The notes under the pieces are model-generated. The model ran no database searches, was not told where the DNA came from, and saw only the letters and a program-made list of their open reading frames with translations. Made by a program: the position numbers and the translations under genes. From Candidatus Saccharimonadia bacterium (lineage in GTDB: Bacteria; Patescibacteriota; Saccharimonadia; Saccharimonadales; UBA4665): DNA of 26,555 nucleotides. The DNA is taken from contig JALQUD010000001.1 in assembly GCA_023268595.1 (NCBI GenBank), forward strand, positions 1 to 26,555, given 5' to 3'. Of this stretch, positions 1 through 7,477 are shown in pieces. The first letter of the stretch is position 1. Each line of letters begins with the position of its first letter.

Positions 1-383
1 GTTTCGTGCGGCAGCGTACCCTTGTAAAGGGATACGGTCACGAAGTTCTTCTTGGCGACATCGGTGGCCTTGGTGACGGCAGCCGTCACGTCGGCACCCT
101 TGGCAAGGCCGATACCGATCCGGTTCTTACGGTCGCCTACGACGACGAGGGCGCGGAAACGGAAGCGGCGGCCACCCTTGACCACGCGGGCGACGCGGTC
201 GATGTGCAGCGTGCGCTCGTCAAACTGCTTCTCTTCCGGCTCCTGCTGGGGGCGGCGACGGTCGTTGCGGCCCCCGGGGCCGCGATTGTTGCCACCGCGC
301 GGGCCGCGGTCATTACGGCCGCGCTGTTGAGCCTGGGCTGCAGCTTCGTTGGCTGCCTGTGCTGGTGCTTGTGGTTCAGCCAT
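1..383 (-). CDS. rpsE: 30S ribosomal protein S5 (uS5), C-terminus beyond the window
   Basis: Small-subunit protein at the decoding site and mRNA entry. The first 127 residues are visible; the gene runs off the left edge. The S5 double-stranded-RNA-binding core begins near residue 54 (FDERTLHIDRVARVVKGGRR, then FRFRALVVVGDRKNRIGIG). Before it lies a long low-complexity extension: Ala/Gln-rich at residues 1-20, then Arg/Gly/Asn-rich at 21-44 with RGG-like repeats. The ATG sits one base after the rplR stop (TAGTATG on the minus strand), so translation is probably coupled. Identity is sure; the role of the extension is unknown. Confidence 0.95.
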   Translation of the reverse strand, partial: MAEPQAPAQAANEAAAQAQQRGRNDRGPRGGNNRGPGGRNDRRRPQQEPEEKQFDERTLHIDRVARVVKGGRRFRFRALVVVGDRKNRIGIGLAKGADVTAAVTKATDVAKKNFVTVSLYKGTLPHE

Positions 384-384
384 A

Positions 385-747
385 CTAGAACTCCAATCCA
401 TTCTTACGGGCAGCGTCAGCCAAGGCGGCGACACGGCCATGATACAATTTGCTGCCACGGTCGAAGATGACCTGGCTGACTTTGGCTGCCTTGGCTTGCT
501 TGGCGATCGCTTCACCTGCCCAGGTTGCTTTGTCGACCATGGTGCCGGTTGCGGCTTTCTGTCCTACGGTGCTCACATAGGCAAGAGTCTTGCTTTGGCT
601 GTCGTCGATGATCTGGGCGATCACATGACGATTGCTGACGTTGACGCTCAGGCGTGGGCGCTCGCTGGTACCAACGACATTAGCGCGGACACGGCCCTGG
701 CGCTGCTGCTTGTTGCGGGCTACTTTCAATAGGCGGTTACTACTCAT
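385..747 (-). CDS. rplR: 50S ribosomal protein L18 (uL18)
   Basis: Binds 5S rRNA with L5 and places it in the central protuberance of the large subunit. The 120 residues match the family length. The C-terminal signature FDRGSKLYHGRVAALADAAR is intact (about residues 95-114), as is the N-terminal basic arm. The gene begins two bases after the rplF stop and ends in TAG, one base before rpsE. This is the normal spc-operon position. Nothing is unusual apart from the TAG stop. Confidence 0.97.
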   Translation of the reverse strand: MSSNRLLKVARNKQQRQGRVRANVVGTSERPRLSVNVSNRHVIAQIIDDSQSKTLAYVSTVGQKAATGTMVDKATWAGEAIAKQAKAAKVSQVIFDRGSKLYHGRVAALADAARKNGLEF

Positions 748-749
748 GG

Positions 750-1289
750 CTATTTGTCCTTACCTGACTTACCGCTCTTGCGGACGATTCGTTCATCAGA
801 GTATTTAATGCCCTTGCCCTTGTAAGGTTCAGGCTTCTTGAGGGCGCGGATCTCCGCGGCGACCTGGCCGACCTGCTGCTTATCGATACCGGTGACGGTG
901 ACCGTGTTCTGCTCGATGGTAGCGGTGATGCCGGCAGGCAGTTTGAAGATGACATCGTGCGAGAAGCCCAGGTTGAACTTCAGGTCGGCGCCCTGCATGG
1001 CTACGCGGTAACCGACACCGTTGATTTCAAGCTTCTTGCTGAAACCGGTGGTAACGCCGTTGACCAGGTTGTTCAGCAATGCACGCATCAGACCATGCTT
1101 GGCACGGTTCTTCGGTTCATCGTTGTCGCGGGTGACGACAAGGTTGCTATCTTCCTGGCTGACAGTGACGCCAGGCATGGTGAATTGCTTAAGCGTACCC
1201 TTTGGTCCCGCGACGGTAATTTCATCGGGGTCGACAGTGATTGTCACGCCGCTAGGGATTGCGATCGGCAGTTTTCCTATTCGACTCAT
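750..1289 (-). CDS. rplF: 50S ribosomal protein L6 (uL6)
   Basis: Large-subunit protein near the sarcin-ricin loop and the factor-binding site. The 179 residues form the usual tandem repeat of two similar alpha/beta domains (about 1-82 and 83-179). The N-terminus MSRIGKLPIAIP and the C-terminal motif KKPEPYKGKGIKY are typical. The ATG has a good ribosome-binding site on the minus strand (AAGGAATAAGAAATG). A 22-base gap follows rpsH and a two-base gap precedes rplR. The stop is TAG. Confidence 0.97.
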   Translation of the reverse strand: MSRIGKLPIAIPSGVTITVDPDEITVAGPKGTLKQFTMPGVTVSQEDSNLVVTRDNDEPKNRAKHGLMRALLNNLVNGVTTGFSKKLEINGVGYRVAMQGADLKFNLGFSHDVIFKLPAGITATIEQNTVTVTGIDKQQVGQVAAEIRALKKPEPYKGKGIKYSDERIVRKSGKSGKDK

Positions 1290-1311
1290 TTCTTATTCCT
1301 TGTGATGGTTA

Positions 1312-1710
1312 CTAGTAGACACGGCAGATGATTTCGCCGCCGATGCCCTGCTTCTTTGCTTCAGCGCCGGTCATCATACCTTTGGAAGTGGACACGATGA
1401 CGATACCACGTCCGCGCTTGACCGTTGGGATCTCGCCTGAACGTACGTAGTAACGACGGCCGGGCTTGCTGATGCGGGCGATCTCGGTGATGCGGGCATT
1501 CTCGTTCTCGCTATTGATAGTGATGACGAGCGTCTTGCCGACTGGCGCGTCTTCGACGGCCACACCGGTGATGAAGTTGCTCTGCTGCAACAGCTGCGCG
1601 ACTGATTCCTTGACCTTGCTGTGTGGCATGCTGACGACGTTCTTACGTACGCCGATGGCGTTGCGGATACGTGACAGCATGTCGGCGATCGGATCGGTTG
1701 ATGTGATCAT
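1312..1710 (-). CDS. rpsH: 30S ribosomal protein S8 (uS8)
   Basis: Primary binder of 16S rRNA helix 21. In other bacteria it is also the translational repressor of the spc operon; whether that holds here cannot be seen. The 132 residues are of family length. The N-terminal TDPIADMLSRIRNA and the C-terminal STSKGMMTGAEA...GGEIICRVY are conserved. The gene has its own strong Shine-Dalgarno (AAGGAAGGAA) in the 17-base gap after rpsN. It ends in TAG. Confidence 0.97.
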   Translation of the reverse strand: MITSTDPIADMLSRIRNAIGVRKNVVSMPHSKVKESVAQLLQQSNFITGVAVEDAPVGKTLVITINSENENARITEIARISKPGRRYYVRSGEIPTVKRGRGIVIVSTSKGMMTGAEAKKQGIGGEIICRVY

Positions 1711-1727
1711 ATTAGTTCATTCCTTCC

Positions 1728-1997
1728 TTACCAGCTCGCCTTGGTGACACCGGGGATCTCGCCCTTGCTGGCGTGTTCGCGGAACGAGATACGGTTGAGT
1801 CCGAACTGACGCATGTAGGCGTGCGGACGGCCGGTCTCGGCACAGCGGTTCTTCCAGCGGGTCGGTGATGAGTTGCGTGGCAGCTTGGCCAGACCTTCCA
1901 GGTCGCCGAGAGCTTTCAGTTCGGCACGCTTGGCAGCGTACTTGGTGATCATCTTCTGGCGCTTCAGGTCGCGGGCGACATTTGACTTACGAGCCAT
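1728..1997 (-). CDS. rpsN: 30S ribosomal protein S14 (uS14), zinc-independent form
   Basis: Assembles late in the 30S head. The 89-residue length and the absence of a CxxC...CxxC pair show this is the long, cysteine-poor C-minus form rather than the roughly 61-residue zinc-ribbon form. Recognised by the N-terminal MARKSNVARDLKRQ and the C-terminal RPHAYMRQFGLNRISFRE block. The only cysteine is in RCAETGRPH, where the zinc form would carry a CxxC. The gene starts one base after the rplE stop. Choosing a zinc-free S14 agrees with the zinc-ligand loss seen in RpoC of the same window. Confidence 0.96.
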   Translation of the reverse strand: MARKSNVARDLKRQKMITKYAAKRAELKALGDLEGLAKLPRNSSPTRWKNRCAETGRPHAYMRQFGLNRISFREHASKGEIPGVTKASW

Positions 1998-1998
1998 A

Positions 1999-2580
1999 TT
2001 ATTTGTTCTCCTTTTCGAATGGCATACCGAACTTCTCGAGCAGCGCGCGCGAGTGTGCAGGACCTTCGGACTTGATGACGAAGTTGACCTGCAGACCGTG
2101 TGGCGTGGTGGTCTCTTCGAAGGTCAGCTCAGGAAAGACTGACTGGTCGGTCATGCCCAGGCTGTAGTTGCCGTTCTTATCGAAAGCTTTGGCGCTGACA
2201 CCGTGGAAGTCACGCAGACGCGGCAGCACGATGTTGACCAGGCGGTCCATGAATTCGTACATGCGGTCGCCACGCAGGGTGACCTTCAGGCCGATCTTGT
2301 TGCCTTCGCGCAGTTTGAAGCCGGCGATGGACAGGCGGGCCGTGGTCTGAATCGGCGTCTGGCCGGTGATCTTGACCAGCGTATTGGTCGCTACTTCCAT
2401 GATGCGTTTGTCATCCTTGGCGCGGCCAAGGCCGACGTTCAGGACAATTTTCTCCAGACGTGGTACCTGGTGGGCATTCGCCAGTGACAGGTCGCCTTTC
2501 AAAGATTTGGCAATCTCGTTGTTGTATTGGGTTCGCAACCGGGCCTGGTAGGCTGCCGGTGCGTTCTTGGTAGCTGCCAT
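1999..2580 (-). CDS. rplE: 50S ribosomal protein L5 (uL5)
   Basis: Binds 5S rRNA and contacts the P-site tRNA from the central protuberance. The 193 residues include about ten extra N-terminal residues compared with the E. coli protein. Conserved blocks are VPRLEKIVLNVGLG (about 40-53), the TGQTP...ARLSIAGFKLREG loop, and the C-terminal LLEKFGMPF. Order rplX-rplE-rpsN is canonical. The gap to rplX is three bases and to rpsN one base. Confidence 0.97.
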   Translation of the reverse strand: MAATKNAPAAYQARLRTQYNNEIAKSLKGDLSLANAHQVPRLEKIVLNVGLGRAKDDKRIMEVATNTLVKITGQTPIQTTARLSIAGFKLREGNKIGLKVTLRGDRMYEFMDRLVNIVLPRLRDFHGVSAKAFDKNGNYSLGMTDQSVFPELTFEETTTPHGLQVNFVIKSEGPAHSRALLEKFGMPFEKENK

Positions 2581-2583
2581 AGT

Positions 2584-2967
2584 TTATTTACCTCCCTGCC
2601 TTGAGGCCTGGGCCTCCTTGACGGTCTTGCCGCTCGACTTGTAGACACGGGTCTTGGTGCCGTCATCGGCGACGTTGTAGCCGACACGGGTCGGCTTCTT
2701 GGACTCCGGGTCTACCAGGCCGACCTTGCTGACAAGGATAGGCTTGGTAATGTCGATGATGCCACCCTGCGGGTAAGCGCGGTTCGGCTTCTGGTGCTTC
2801 TTGACGATGTTGACGCCTTCGACGGTAACCATGTTGTCACGTGGGTGGACGGCGATGACCGTACCGGTCTTCCCCTTGTCCTTACCGACACGTACCATGA
2901 CGTTGTCACCCTTTTTCAGGCGGATCTTGTAAGGCGTGGCGGCCTTAGTGGCGTTGTGCTTGTTCAT
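2584..2967 (-). CDS. rplX: 50S ribosomal protein L24 (uL24)
   Basis: Early 50S assembly initiator located near the polypeptide exit. A KOW motif occupies roughly residues 19-45 (GDNVMVRVGKDKGKTGTV). It is followed by the VEGVNIVKKHQKP segment and the GGIIDITKPI block. At 127 residues it exceeds the usual length of about 103 because of a polar N-terminus and a basic C-terminal tail. Its ATG overlaps the rplN stop by one base (TAATG). Confidence 0.96.
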   Translation of the reverse strand: MNKHNATKAATPYKIRLKKGDNVMVRVGKDKGKTGTVIAVHPRDNMVTVEGVNIVKKHQKPNRAYPQGGIIDITKPILVSKVGLVDPESKKPTRVGYNVADDGTKTRVYKSSGKTVKEAQASRQGGK

Positions 2968-3335
2968 TATAGTACCTCCGGTGCGAGGCTGATGATCTTG
3001 TTGTAGCCCATGTCGCGTAGCTCGCGTGGGACCGGGCCGAAGATACGGGTAGCGCGTGGAAGTTTCTCATCGTTGATGATGACTGCGGCGTTATCGTCGA
3101 ACTTGATGGTAGAACCATCCTTGCGGCGGATCTTTTCCTGGGTCCGTACGACAACGGCCTTGACGACGGTCTTCTTCTTTACGGTACCGGTCGGGCTTGC
3201 CTGTTTGACGGTGGCGACGATGATGTCACCAACGCGGGCGTATCGACGGCGGGTGCCACCGAGGACGCGGATACAAAGGATTTCCTTGGCGCCGCTGTTG
3301 TCACAGACGGCCAAGCGTGATTCTTGTTGGATCAT
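2967..3335 (-). CDS. rplN: 50S ribosomal protein L14 (uL14)
   Basis: Large-subunit protein at the subunit interface, forming an intersubunit bridge. The 122 residues match the very constant family length. The start MIQQESRLAVCDNSGAKE and the C-terminal GPVPRELRD...KIISLAPEVL are near-universal. Between rpsQ (three-base gap) and rplX (TAATG overlap), the canonical position. Nothing anomalous. Confidence 0.98.
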   Translation of the reverse strand: MIQQESRLAVCDNSGAKEILCIRVLGGTRRRYARVGDIIVATVKQASPTGTVKKKTVVKAVVVRTQEKIRRKDGSTIKFDDNAAVIINDEKLPRATRIFGPVPRELRDMGYNKIISLAPEVL

Positions 3336-3338
3336 GCT

Positions 3339-3635
3339 TTAAGCCTCCTCTTCCTGTGCGGGCTGCTCGGTTACTGCTTTGTCCGATTCGCGCAGTGCTG
3401 GCTTCTCCAGGATCTTGTCCAGTTTGAAGCGCTTGTTAGCGCTGATCGGGCGGGTCTCCACGATGCGTACGCGGTCGCCGATCTCGGCTTCATTGTTTTC
3501 GTCGTGCGCCATGAAGTTGCGGCTGTCGGTGTACTGCTTGCGGTACAACGGGTGGGTCTTGCGCGTCTGCACGATCACGACGATGGTCTTGTCGGTCTTG
3601 TTAGACTTGACTACACCAGTGAATGCTTTGGCCAT
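3339..3635 (-). CDS. rpsQ: 30S ribosomal protein S17 (uS17)
   Basis: Primary 16S rRNA binder with an OB fold. The core GVVKSNKTDKTIVVIV...HPLYRK and the DRVRIVETRPISANKRFKLDKIL block are clear. The 98 residues include a C-terminal tail of about 16 residues rich in Ala/Glu. The ATG overlaps the rpmC stop by one base (TAATG), and rplN follows after three bases. Confidence 0.97.
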   Translation of the reverse strand: MAKAFTGVVKSNKTDKTIVVIVQTRKTHPLYRKQYTDSRNFMAHDENNEAEIGDRVRIVETRPISANKRFKLDKILEKPALRESDKAVTEQPAQEEEA

Positions 3636-3835
3636 TACATGCTCTCCTTGCTCAGCTGTTCGCCCAGAATAGTCAGCATGCGGGCCAGGTCTTTGCGCTT
3701 GGCACGGATGAGCCGGACATTCTGCACCTCGCCCATGTGTGAGCGGCGCTTCAGATCAGCGATCTCCTCACGCAGTGACGTGGTCTGCTTGGTCAGGTCT
3801 TGGGTTGATAGTTTACGGATATCTGCGATTTTCAT
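3635..3835 (-). CDS. rpmC: 50S ribosomal protein L29 (uL29)
   Basis: Small two-helix protein at the tunnel exit next to L23, near where trigger factor and other chaperones dock. The 66 residues are of typical length. Recognised by MKIADIRKLSTQDL and the second helix RLIRAKRKDLARMLTIL. It sits two bases after rplP and overlaps rpsQ by one base, as expected for the S10 operon. Confidence 0.95.
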   Translation of the reverse strand: MKIADIRKLSTQDLTKQTTSLREEIADLKRRSHMGEVQNVRLIRAKRKDLARMLTILGEQLSKESM

Positions 3836-3837
3836 GA

Positions 3838-4275
3838 TTATGCCTCTTCTCCAGCGCCGGTACCGGTTTGGGTACGGACCAGGAACTTGGTCTTGACCGG
3901 CAGCTTGTGCGCAGCCAGGCGCATAGCTTCTCGGGCGACTTCTTCGCTCACACCTTGCATTTCAAACATGATGGTGCCAGGACGGACCTTGGCTACGAAG
4001 AACTCAGGGCTTCCCTTACCACTACCCATCTTGACGTCCTGCGGCTTGCGGGTGACCGGGGTGTGAGGAAAGATACGGATCCAGATCTTACCACCGCGCT
4101 TGATGTAGCGGGTCATGGCCTGGCGGGCCGATTCGATCTGGCGGCTGGTGATGCGCTCGCCGTCCTGGGACTGCAAAGCGTAGTCACCGAAGGCGATGTA
4201 GTTGCCCGAGGTTGCCGAACCACGGATCTTGCCTTTACGGACCTTGCGGAACTTAGTGCGCTTTGGTAACAGCAT
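3838..4275 (-). CDS. rplP: 50S ribosomal protein L16 (uL16)
   Basis: Late-assembly protein close to the A-site tRNA elbow. The 145 residues begin MLLPKRTKFRKVRKGKIRG and include the MGSGKGSPEFFVAKV loop (about residues 80-94), which lies near the peptidyl-transferase centre in this family. A short polar tail (TGTGAGEEA) extends the C-terminus. It starts on the rpsC stop (TAATG overlap) and is followed two bases later by rpmC. Confidence 0.97.
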   Translation of the reverse strand: MLLPKRTKFRKVRKGKIRGSATSGNYIAFGDYALQSQDGERITSRQIESARQAMTRYIKRGGKIWIRIFPHTPVTRKPQDVKMGSGKGSPEFFVAKVRPGTIMFEMQGVSEEVAREAMRLAAHKLPVKTKFLVRTQTGTGAGEEA

Positions 4276-4904
4276 TAGTTGGCACCTCCCTTGTAGATCC
4301 AGACTTTGACACCGATGATGCCTGCCTGGGTCTTAGCGCGGACCAGGGCGTAGTCGATGTCGGCACGCAGCGTGTGCAGTGGTACCGAACCGGCGACTTC
4401 CTTTTCGCGACGGGACATCTCAGCACCGTTCAGACGGCCAGCTACCTCGATACGGATACCTTTGGCACCGGCACGCATGGTAGCTGCTGAAGATGATTTG
4501 ATAGCGCGGCGGAAGCTCATGCGGCGCTCCAACTGGTGGGCGATGTTTTCACCGACAAGCTTGGCGTACAGTTCCGGCTTCTTGATCTCTTCGATGTTGA
4601 CGCGGGCTGGGGTGCCATAGATTTTCTCGACGGCAGCCTTCAGCTCCTGGGCACCAGCGCCACCGCGTCCGATCACGACACCGGCCTTAGCCGTAGTGAT
4701 GGTGACGGTGACCAGGTTTGGTGAACGCTCGATGTCAACCTTGTTGATAGCGGCACGCATGCCGAGCTTGGTCTGGATGTACTTGCGGACCTTCAGGTCA
4801 TCGGCCAGGTATTTAGCGTAGTCACGCTTGTTGACGAACCAACGGCTGCGCCAATCCTTGTTGACCTGGAGACGCATGCTGATAGGGTTTACTTTCTGAC
4901 CCAT
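4275..4904 (-). CDS. rpsC: 30S ribosomal protein S3 (uS3)
   Basis: Part of the mRNA entry tunnel and its helicase activity. The 209 residues contain an N-terminal MGQKVNPISMRL, a KH type 2 domain with the loop VVIGRGGAGAQELK (about 75-88), and the C-terminal domain (GRLNGAEMSRREKEVAGSVP). It ends at KVWIYKGGAN and lacks the longer acidic/basic tail of the E. coli protein. Two bases separate it from rplV; it overlaps rplP by one base. Confidence 0.97.
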   Translation of the reverse strand: MGQKVNPISMRLQVNKDWRSRWFVNKRDYAKYLADDLKVRKYIQTKLGMRAAINKVDIERSPNLVTVTITTAKAGVVIGRGGAGAQELKAAVEKIYGTPARVNIEEIKKPELYAKLVGENIAHQLERRMSFRRAIKSSSAATMRAGAKGIRIEVAGRLNGAEMSRREKEVAGSVPLHTLRADIDYALVRAKTQAGIIGVKVWIYKGGAN

Positions 4905-4906
4905 GC

Positions 4907-5299
4907 TTACTTCTCCTCTTTCTTGGCTTCCGCCTTGGTTGGCTTAGCGGCTACAGAAGCTGCACGCTGCTCTCCCTCGACGACCACACGGATGTGTGAG
5001 GTGCGGCGCTGGAAAGGCAGTGCACGGCCATGGGCTGCAGGACGGTAGCGCTTAAGGCGCGGGCCGGGCGTGACGCTGATTTCCACGATCTGCAAGCTGT
5101 TGGGCTTGTAGTTGTGGTTGTTCTCGGCGTTGGCGCGGGCACTGGCAACGACTTTTTGTACGGGCGTTGCTGCGCGGCGTGGTACATGGCTGAGGATGGT
5201 CAGGGCGTCTTCGACGCTACGGCCACGGACCAGGGCTGCGACGACAGCGACCTTGCGCGGGCTCATGCGGACGCCCTTAGCGATAGCTTTGACTGCCAT
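4907..5299 (-). CDS. rplV: 50S ribosomal protein L22 (uL22)
   Basis: Lines the exit tunnel with its long beta hairpin. The core covers residues 1-112 or so: MSPRKVAVVAALVRGRSVEDAL, then the hairpin GPRLKRYRPAAHGRALPFQRR and TSHIRVVVE. A charged tail of about 18 residues (Lys/Glu/Ala-rich) follows. The ATG overlaps the rpsS stop by one base. Normal S10-operon context. Confidence 0.97.
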   Translation of the reverse strand: MAVKAIAKGVRMSPRKVAVVAALVRGRSVEDALTILSHVPRRAATPVQKVVASARANAENNHNYKPNSLQIVEISVTPGPRLKRYRPAAHGRALPFQRRTSHIRVVVEGEQRAASVAAKPTKAEAKKEEK

Positions 5300-5574
5300 T
5301 ACTTCTTACCTTTCGCCAGCTTACCGCCGTGGGAGCGGAACTTACGGGTCGGCGAAAATTCGCCGAGTTTGTGGCCGACCATGTTCTCGGTAACGAAAAC
5401 GGGTACGTGAACCTTGCCATTGTGGACGGCTACGGTGCGGCCTACGAATTCCGGGCTGATCGTGCTGGAACGGGCCCAGGTTTTGATGATGGTCCGGTCA
5501 TCGGAGCCAAGAGCTGCTACCTTTTTGGCGAGCTTGGGGTCGATGAACGGTCCTTTCTTAAGTGAGCGACTCAT
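5299..5574 (-). CDS. rpsS: 30S ribosomal protein S19 (uS19)
   Basis: 30S head protein that forms a complex with S13 and contacts the A-site finger. The 91 residues are of family length. The signature MSRSLKKGPFID and the VHNGKVHVPVFVTENMVGHK block are fully conserved. It follows rplB after nine bases and overlaps rplV by one base. Confidence 0.98.
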   Translation of the reverse strand: MSRSLKKGPFIDPKLAKKVAALGSDDRTIIKTWARSSTISPEFVGRTVAVHNGKVHVPVFVTENMVGHKLGEFSPTRKFRSHGGKLAKGKK

Positions 5575-5583
5575 ATACTAACC

Positions 5584-6432
5584 TTATTTCCTCTTGGCCG
5601 CGTGACGGCTTCTTACGATGAACTTGGTCGTTGATTTACGACGGCGGGTCTTGAAGCCCAGGGTCTTCTGGCCCCAAGGCGTACGTGGCGCCTTGGCCAT
5701 ACGGTGACGACCACCGTCACCACCACCGTGCGGGTGGTCCACGGCGTTCATGACCACACCACGGACGCTTGGGCGCTTACCGAGGTGGCGTGAACGGCCG
5801 GCCTTACCGATCTTGACGTTCTGGTGCTGCTCGTTACCGAGGCTGCCAAGGCTGGCGGTGCACTCGATGTTGACCATACGGACTTCGCCGCTGGGCAGGC
5901 GCACCTGAGCGTACTCGCCTTCCTTAGCCATCAGCTGGGCGCCGTTACCGGCACTACGGACCATTTGGGCGCCGCGGCCAGGTTGCAGTTCGATGGCGTG
6001 GATGATGCTACCAACCGGAATGTTCTTGAGTGGCAAGCGGTTACCGCTTTCGATGGCTACTTCGCTACCGCTACGGATGGTCTGACCGACTTGCATATCC
6101 TTAGCGGCCAGGATGTAGTGGTAGGTGCCCTTCGAGTCGTTTGATACCTCTTTGATGCGGGCGATGCGTGCCGAACGGTTCGGGTCGTACTCGATGTGCT
6201 CAACGGTAGCGACGGTACCTTCGGCCAGCTTGAAGTTCACCAGGCGGTAGAACTTACGGGCGCCACCACCACGGTGACGGGTGGTTATGCGGCCCTGGTT
6301 GTTACGGCCGTTGATGCGGTTTTTGCTGACCAGCAGGGAGCGCAGTGGCTTCTTGGTGGTGATTGTGCTGGTGTCCTGGCTGGACATACCGCGACGGCCA
6401 GGAGTAGTAGGCTTGTATTGCTTGACTGCCAT
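5584..6432 (-). CDS. rplB: 50S ribosomal protein L2 (uL2)
   Basis: Largest early-binding 50S protein, required for peptidyl transfer and subunit joining. The 282 residues hold the OB-fold RNA-binding half (ITTRHRGGGARKFYRLVNF, about 48-66) and the SH3-like half. The invariant VVMNAVDHPHGGGDGGRH, with its functional histidine, lies near residue 230. A strong Shine-Dalgarno (GGAGGATAA) overlaps the end of rplW two bases upstream. Confidence 0.98.
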   Translation of the reverse strand: MAVKQYKPTTPGRRGMSSQDTSTITTKKPLRSLLVSKNRINGRNNQGRITTRHRGGGARKFYRLVNFKLAEGTVATVEHIEYDPNRSARIARIKEVSNDSKGTYHYILAAKDMQVGQTIRSGSEVAIESGNRLPLKNIPVGSIIHAIELQPGRGAQMVRSAGNGAQLMAKEGEYAQVRLPSGEVRMVNIECTASLGSLGNEQHQNVKIGKAGRSRHLGKRPSVRGVVMNAVDHPHGGGDGGRHRMAKAPRTPWGQKTLGFKTRRRKSTTKFIVRSRHAAKRK

Positions 6433-6434
6433 GG

Positions 6435-6845
6435 CTACTTATCCTCCCCGTCTTTCTTAGTTTTCTTATCGGCCTTCTTAGCAGCCTTATCGGCGGCCTT
6501 GTCGACGGCTGCCTGGGTCTTCTCTGCCTTCTCAGTCTCTTCTTCGAGGGCGGCGAAGATCGGCAGGCTGTCGCCTTGCTTCAGCGTGACGTATGCCTTG
6601 CGGATGTCGCTTTGGCGTCCGTTGACGGAGCGGCCACTCTTACGGATGGTGCGCTTAGCCTTGCCGGCGATGTTGGTGATGTTCACCGCTTCGACGGAAA
6701 CCTCGAACTGGGCTTCCACGGCACGGGCTACGCTGTGCTTGTTGGTACCCTGGGGCACCTTGAAGACATACGTGTTACGGACCTGGCTGAGGGCATATGC
6801 CTTCTCACTCAGGACCGGCTTGAGGGCGATGGTCTTAGCTTCCAT
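6435..6845 (-). CDS. rplW: 50S ribosomal protein L23 (uL23) with charged C-terminal tail
   Basis: Tunnel-exit protein that provides the docking site for trigger factor and SRP. The core (about residues 1-97) is recognisable from LKPVLSEKAYALSQ, YVFKVPQGTNKHSVARAVE and the IRKAYVTLKQGDSLP segment. The SEK glutamate lies where the trigger-factor-contacting glutamate of the family is found. A tail of about 39 residues, rich in Lys, Ala, Asp and Glu and probably helical, makes the protein 136 residues against the usual 95-100. It has an excellent Shine-Dalgarno (AGGAGGTGA) and overlaps the rplD stop (TAATG). Confidence 0.95.
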   Translation of the reverse strand: MEAKTIALKPVLSEKAYALSQVRNTYVFKVPQGTNKHSVARAVEAQFEVSVEAVNITNIAGKAKRTIRKSGRSVNGRQSDIRKAYVTLKQGDSLPIFAALEEETEKAEKTQAAVDKAADKAAKKADKKTKKDGEDK

Positions 6846-7477
6846 TATTTGTCACCTCCTAGGCGCTTGGTGATGTGGTCCAAGGCGACGTTGGTCAGGA
6901 CGATCTTATCGGCGTTCATGACGTCATAGACGTTCAGGTAGGCCGGCTGGACCAGCTTGACATCCGACAGGTTGCGGGTTGCCAGAACCAGCTCGTCGGT
7001 CTTGTGCTCGACGGCAATCAGGACGCGGCCATTGACGCCGACCTTGTTCAGCAGGCTGGCGACTTCAGCGGTCTTGGTAGCGGCGAAGTCCTCGAGGACG
7101 ACGATCTTGCCGGCTTCCGCTGCCAGGCTCAGTGCCTGACGCAGTGCCAGGCGCTTGGTCTTGGTGTTGACCTGCTTGCTGTAGTTCTCTTCTCCGGTCG
7201 GACCGAAGACGATACCACCGCCACGCCAGATCGGGTTACGGCTGGAGCCGAAGCGGGCACGTCCGGTTCCCTTCTGCTTCCATGGCTTGCGGCCACCACC
7301 GCTTACCAAGCCACGTGTTTTGACGACCGCCAGGTTGTCACGTCCGTTGGCGAGATATGCATCGTAGACGCCTTTGATTACTTCGTGGTTCGTGACTTCG
7401 ACGCCGAAGACGCTCTTGTCGAGCTTAGCTGCGGTTGAAGCTTTGTCGCCACTGTTGGTGTAGGTAGGAGTCGCCAT
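6845..7477 (-). CDS. rplD: 50S ribosomal protein L4 (uL4)
   Basis: Forms part of the exit-tunnel constriction. In E. coli L4 also represses the S10 operon through its leader RNA; whether it does so here is unknown. The 210 residues include the tunnel loop region TRGLVSGGGRKPWKQKGTGRARFGSSRNPIWRGGG, of which GRKPWKQKGTGRAR is the family signature, at about residues 54-88. The C-terminal Rossmann-like half ends in NADKIVLTNVALD. One-base overlaps on both sides (rplC, rplW). Confidence 0.97.
   Translation of the reverse strand: MATPTYTNSGDKASTAAKLDKSVFGVEVTNHEVIKGVYDAYLANGRDNLAVVKTRGLVSGGGRKPWKQKGTGRARFGSSRNPIWRGGGIVFGPTGEENYSKQVNTKTKRLALRQALSLAAEAGKIVVLEDFAATKTAEVASLLNKVGVNGRVLIAVEHKTDELVLATRNLSDVKLVQPAYLNVYDVMNADKIVLTNVALDHITKRLGGDK

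Noticed and set aside
6196..6873. Open frame of 225 codons on the plus strand, opposite rplB and rplW
   Set aside because: Spans two certain ribosomal-protein genes in antisense; hydrophobic stretches come from complementing Lys-rich codons.
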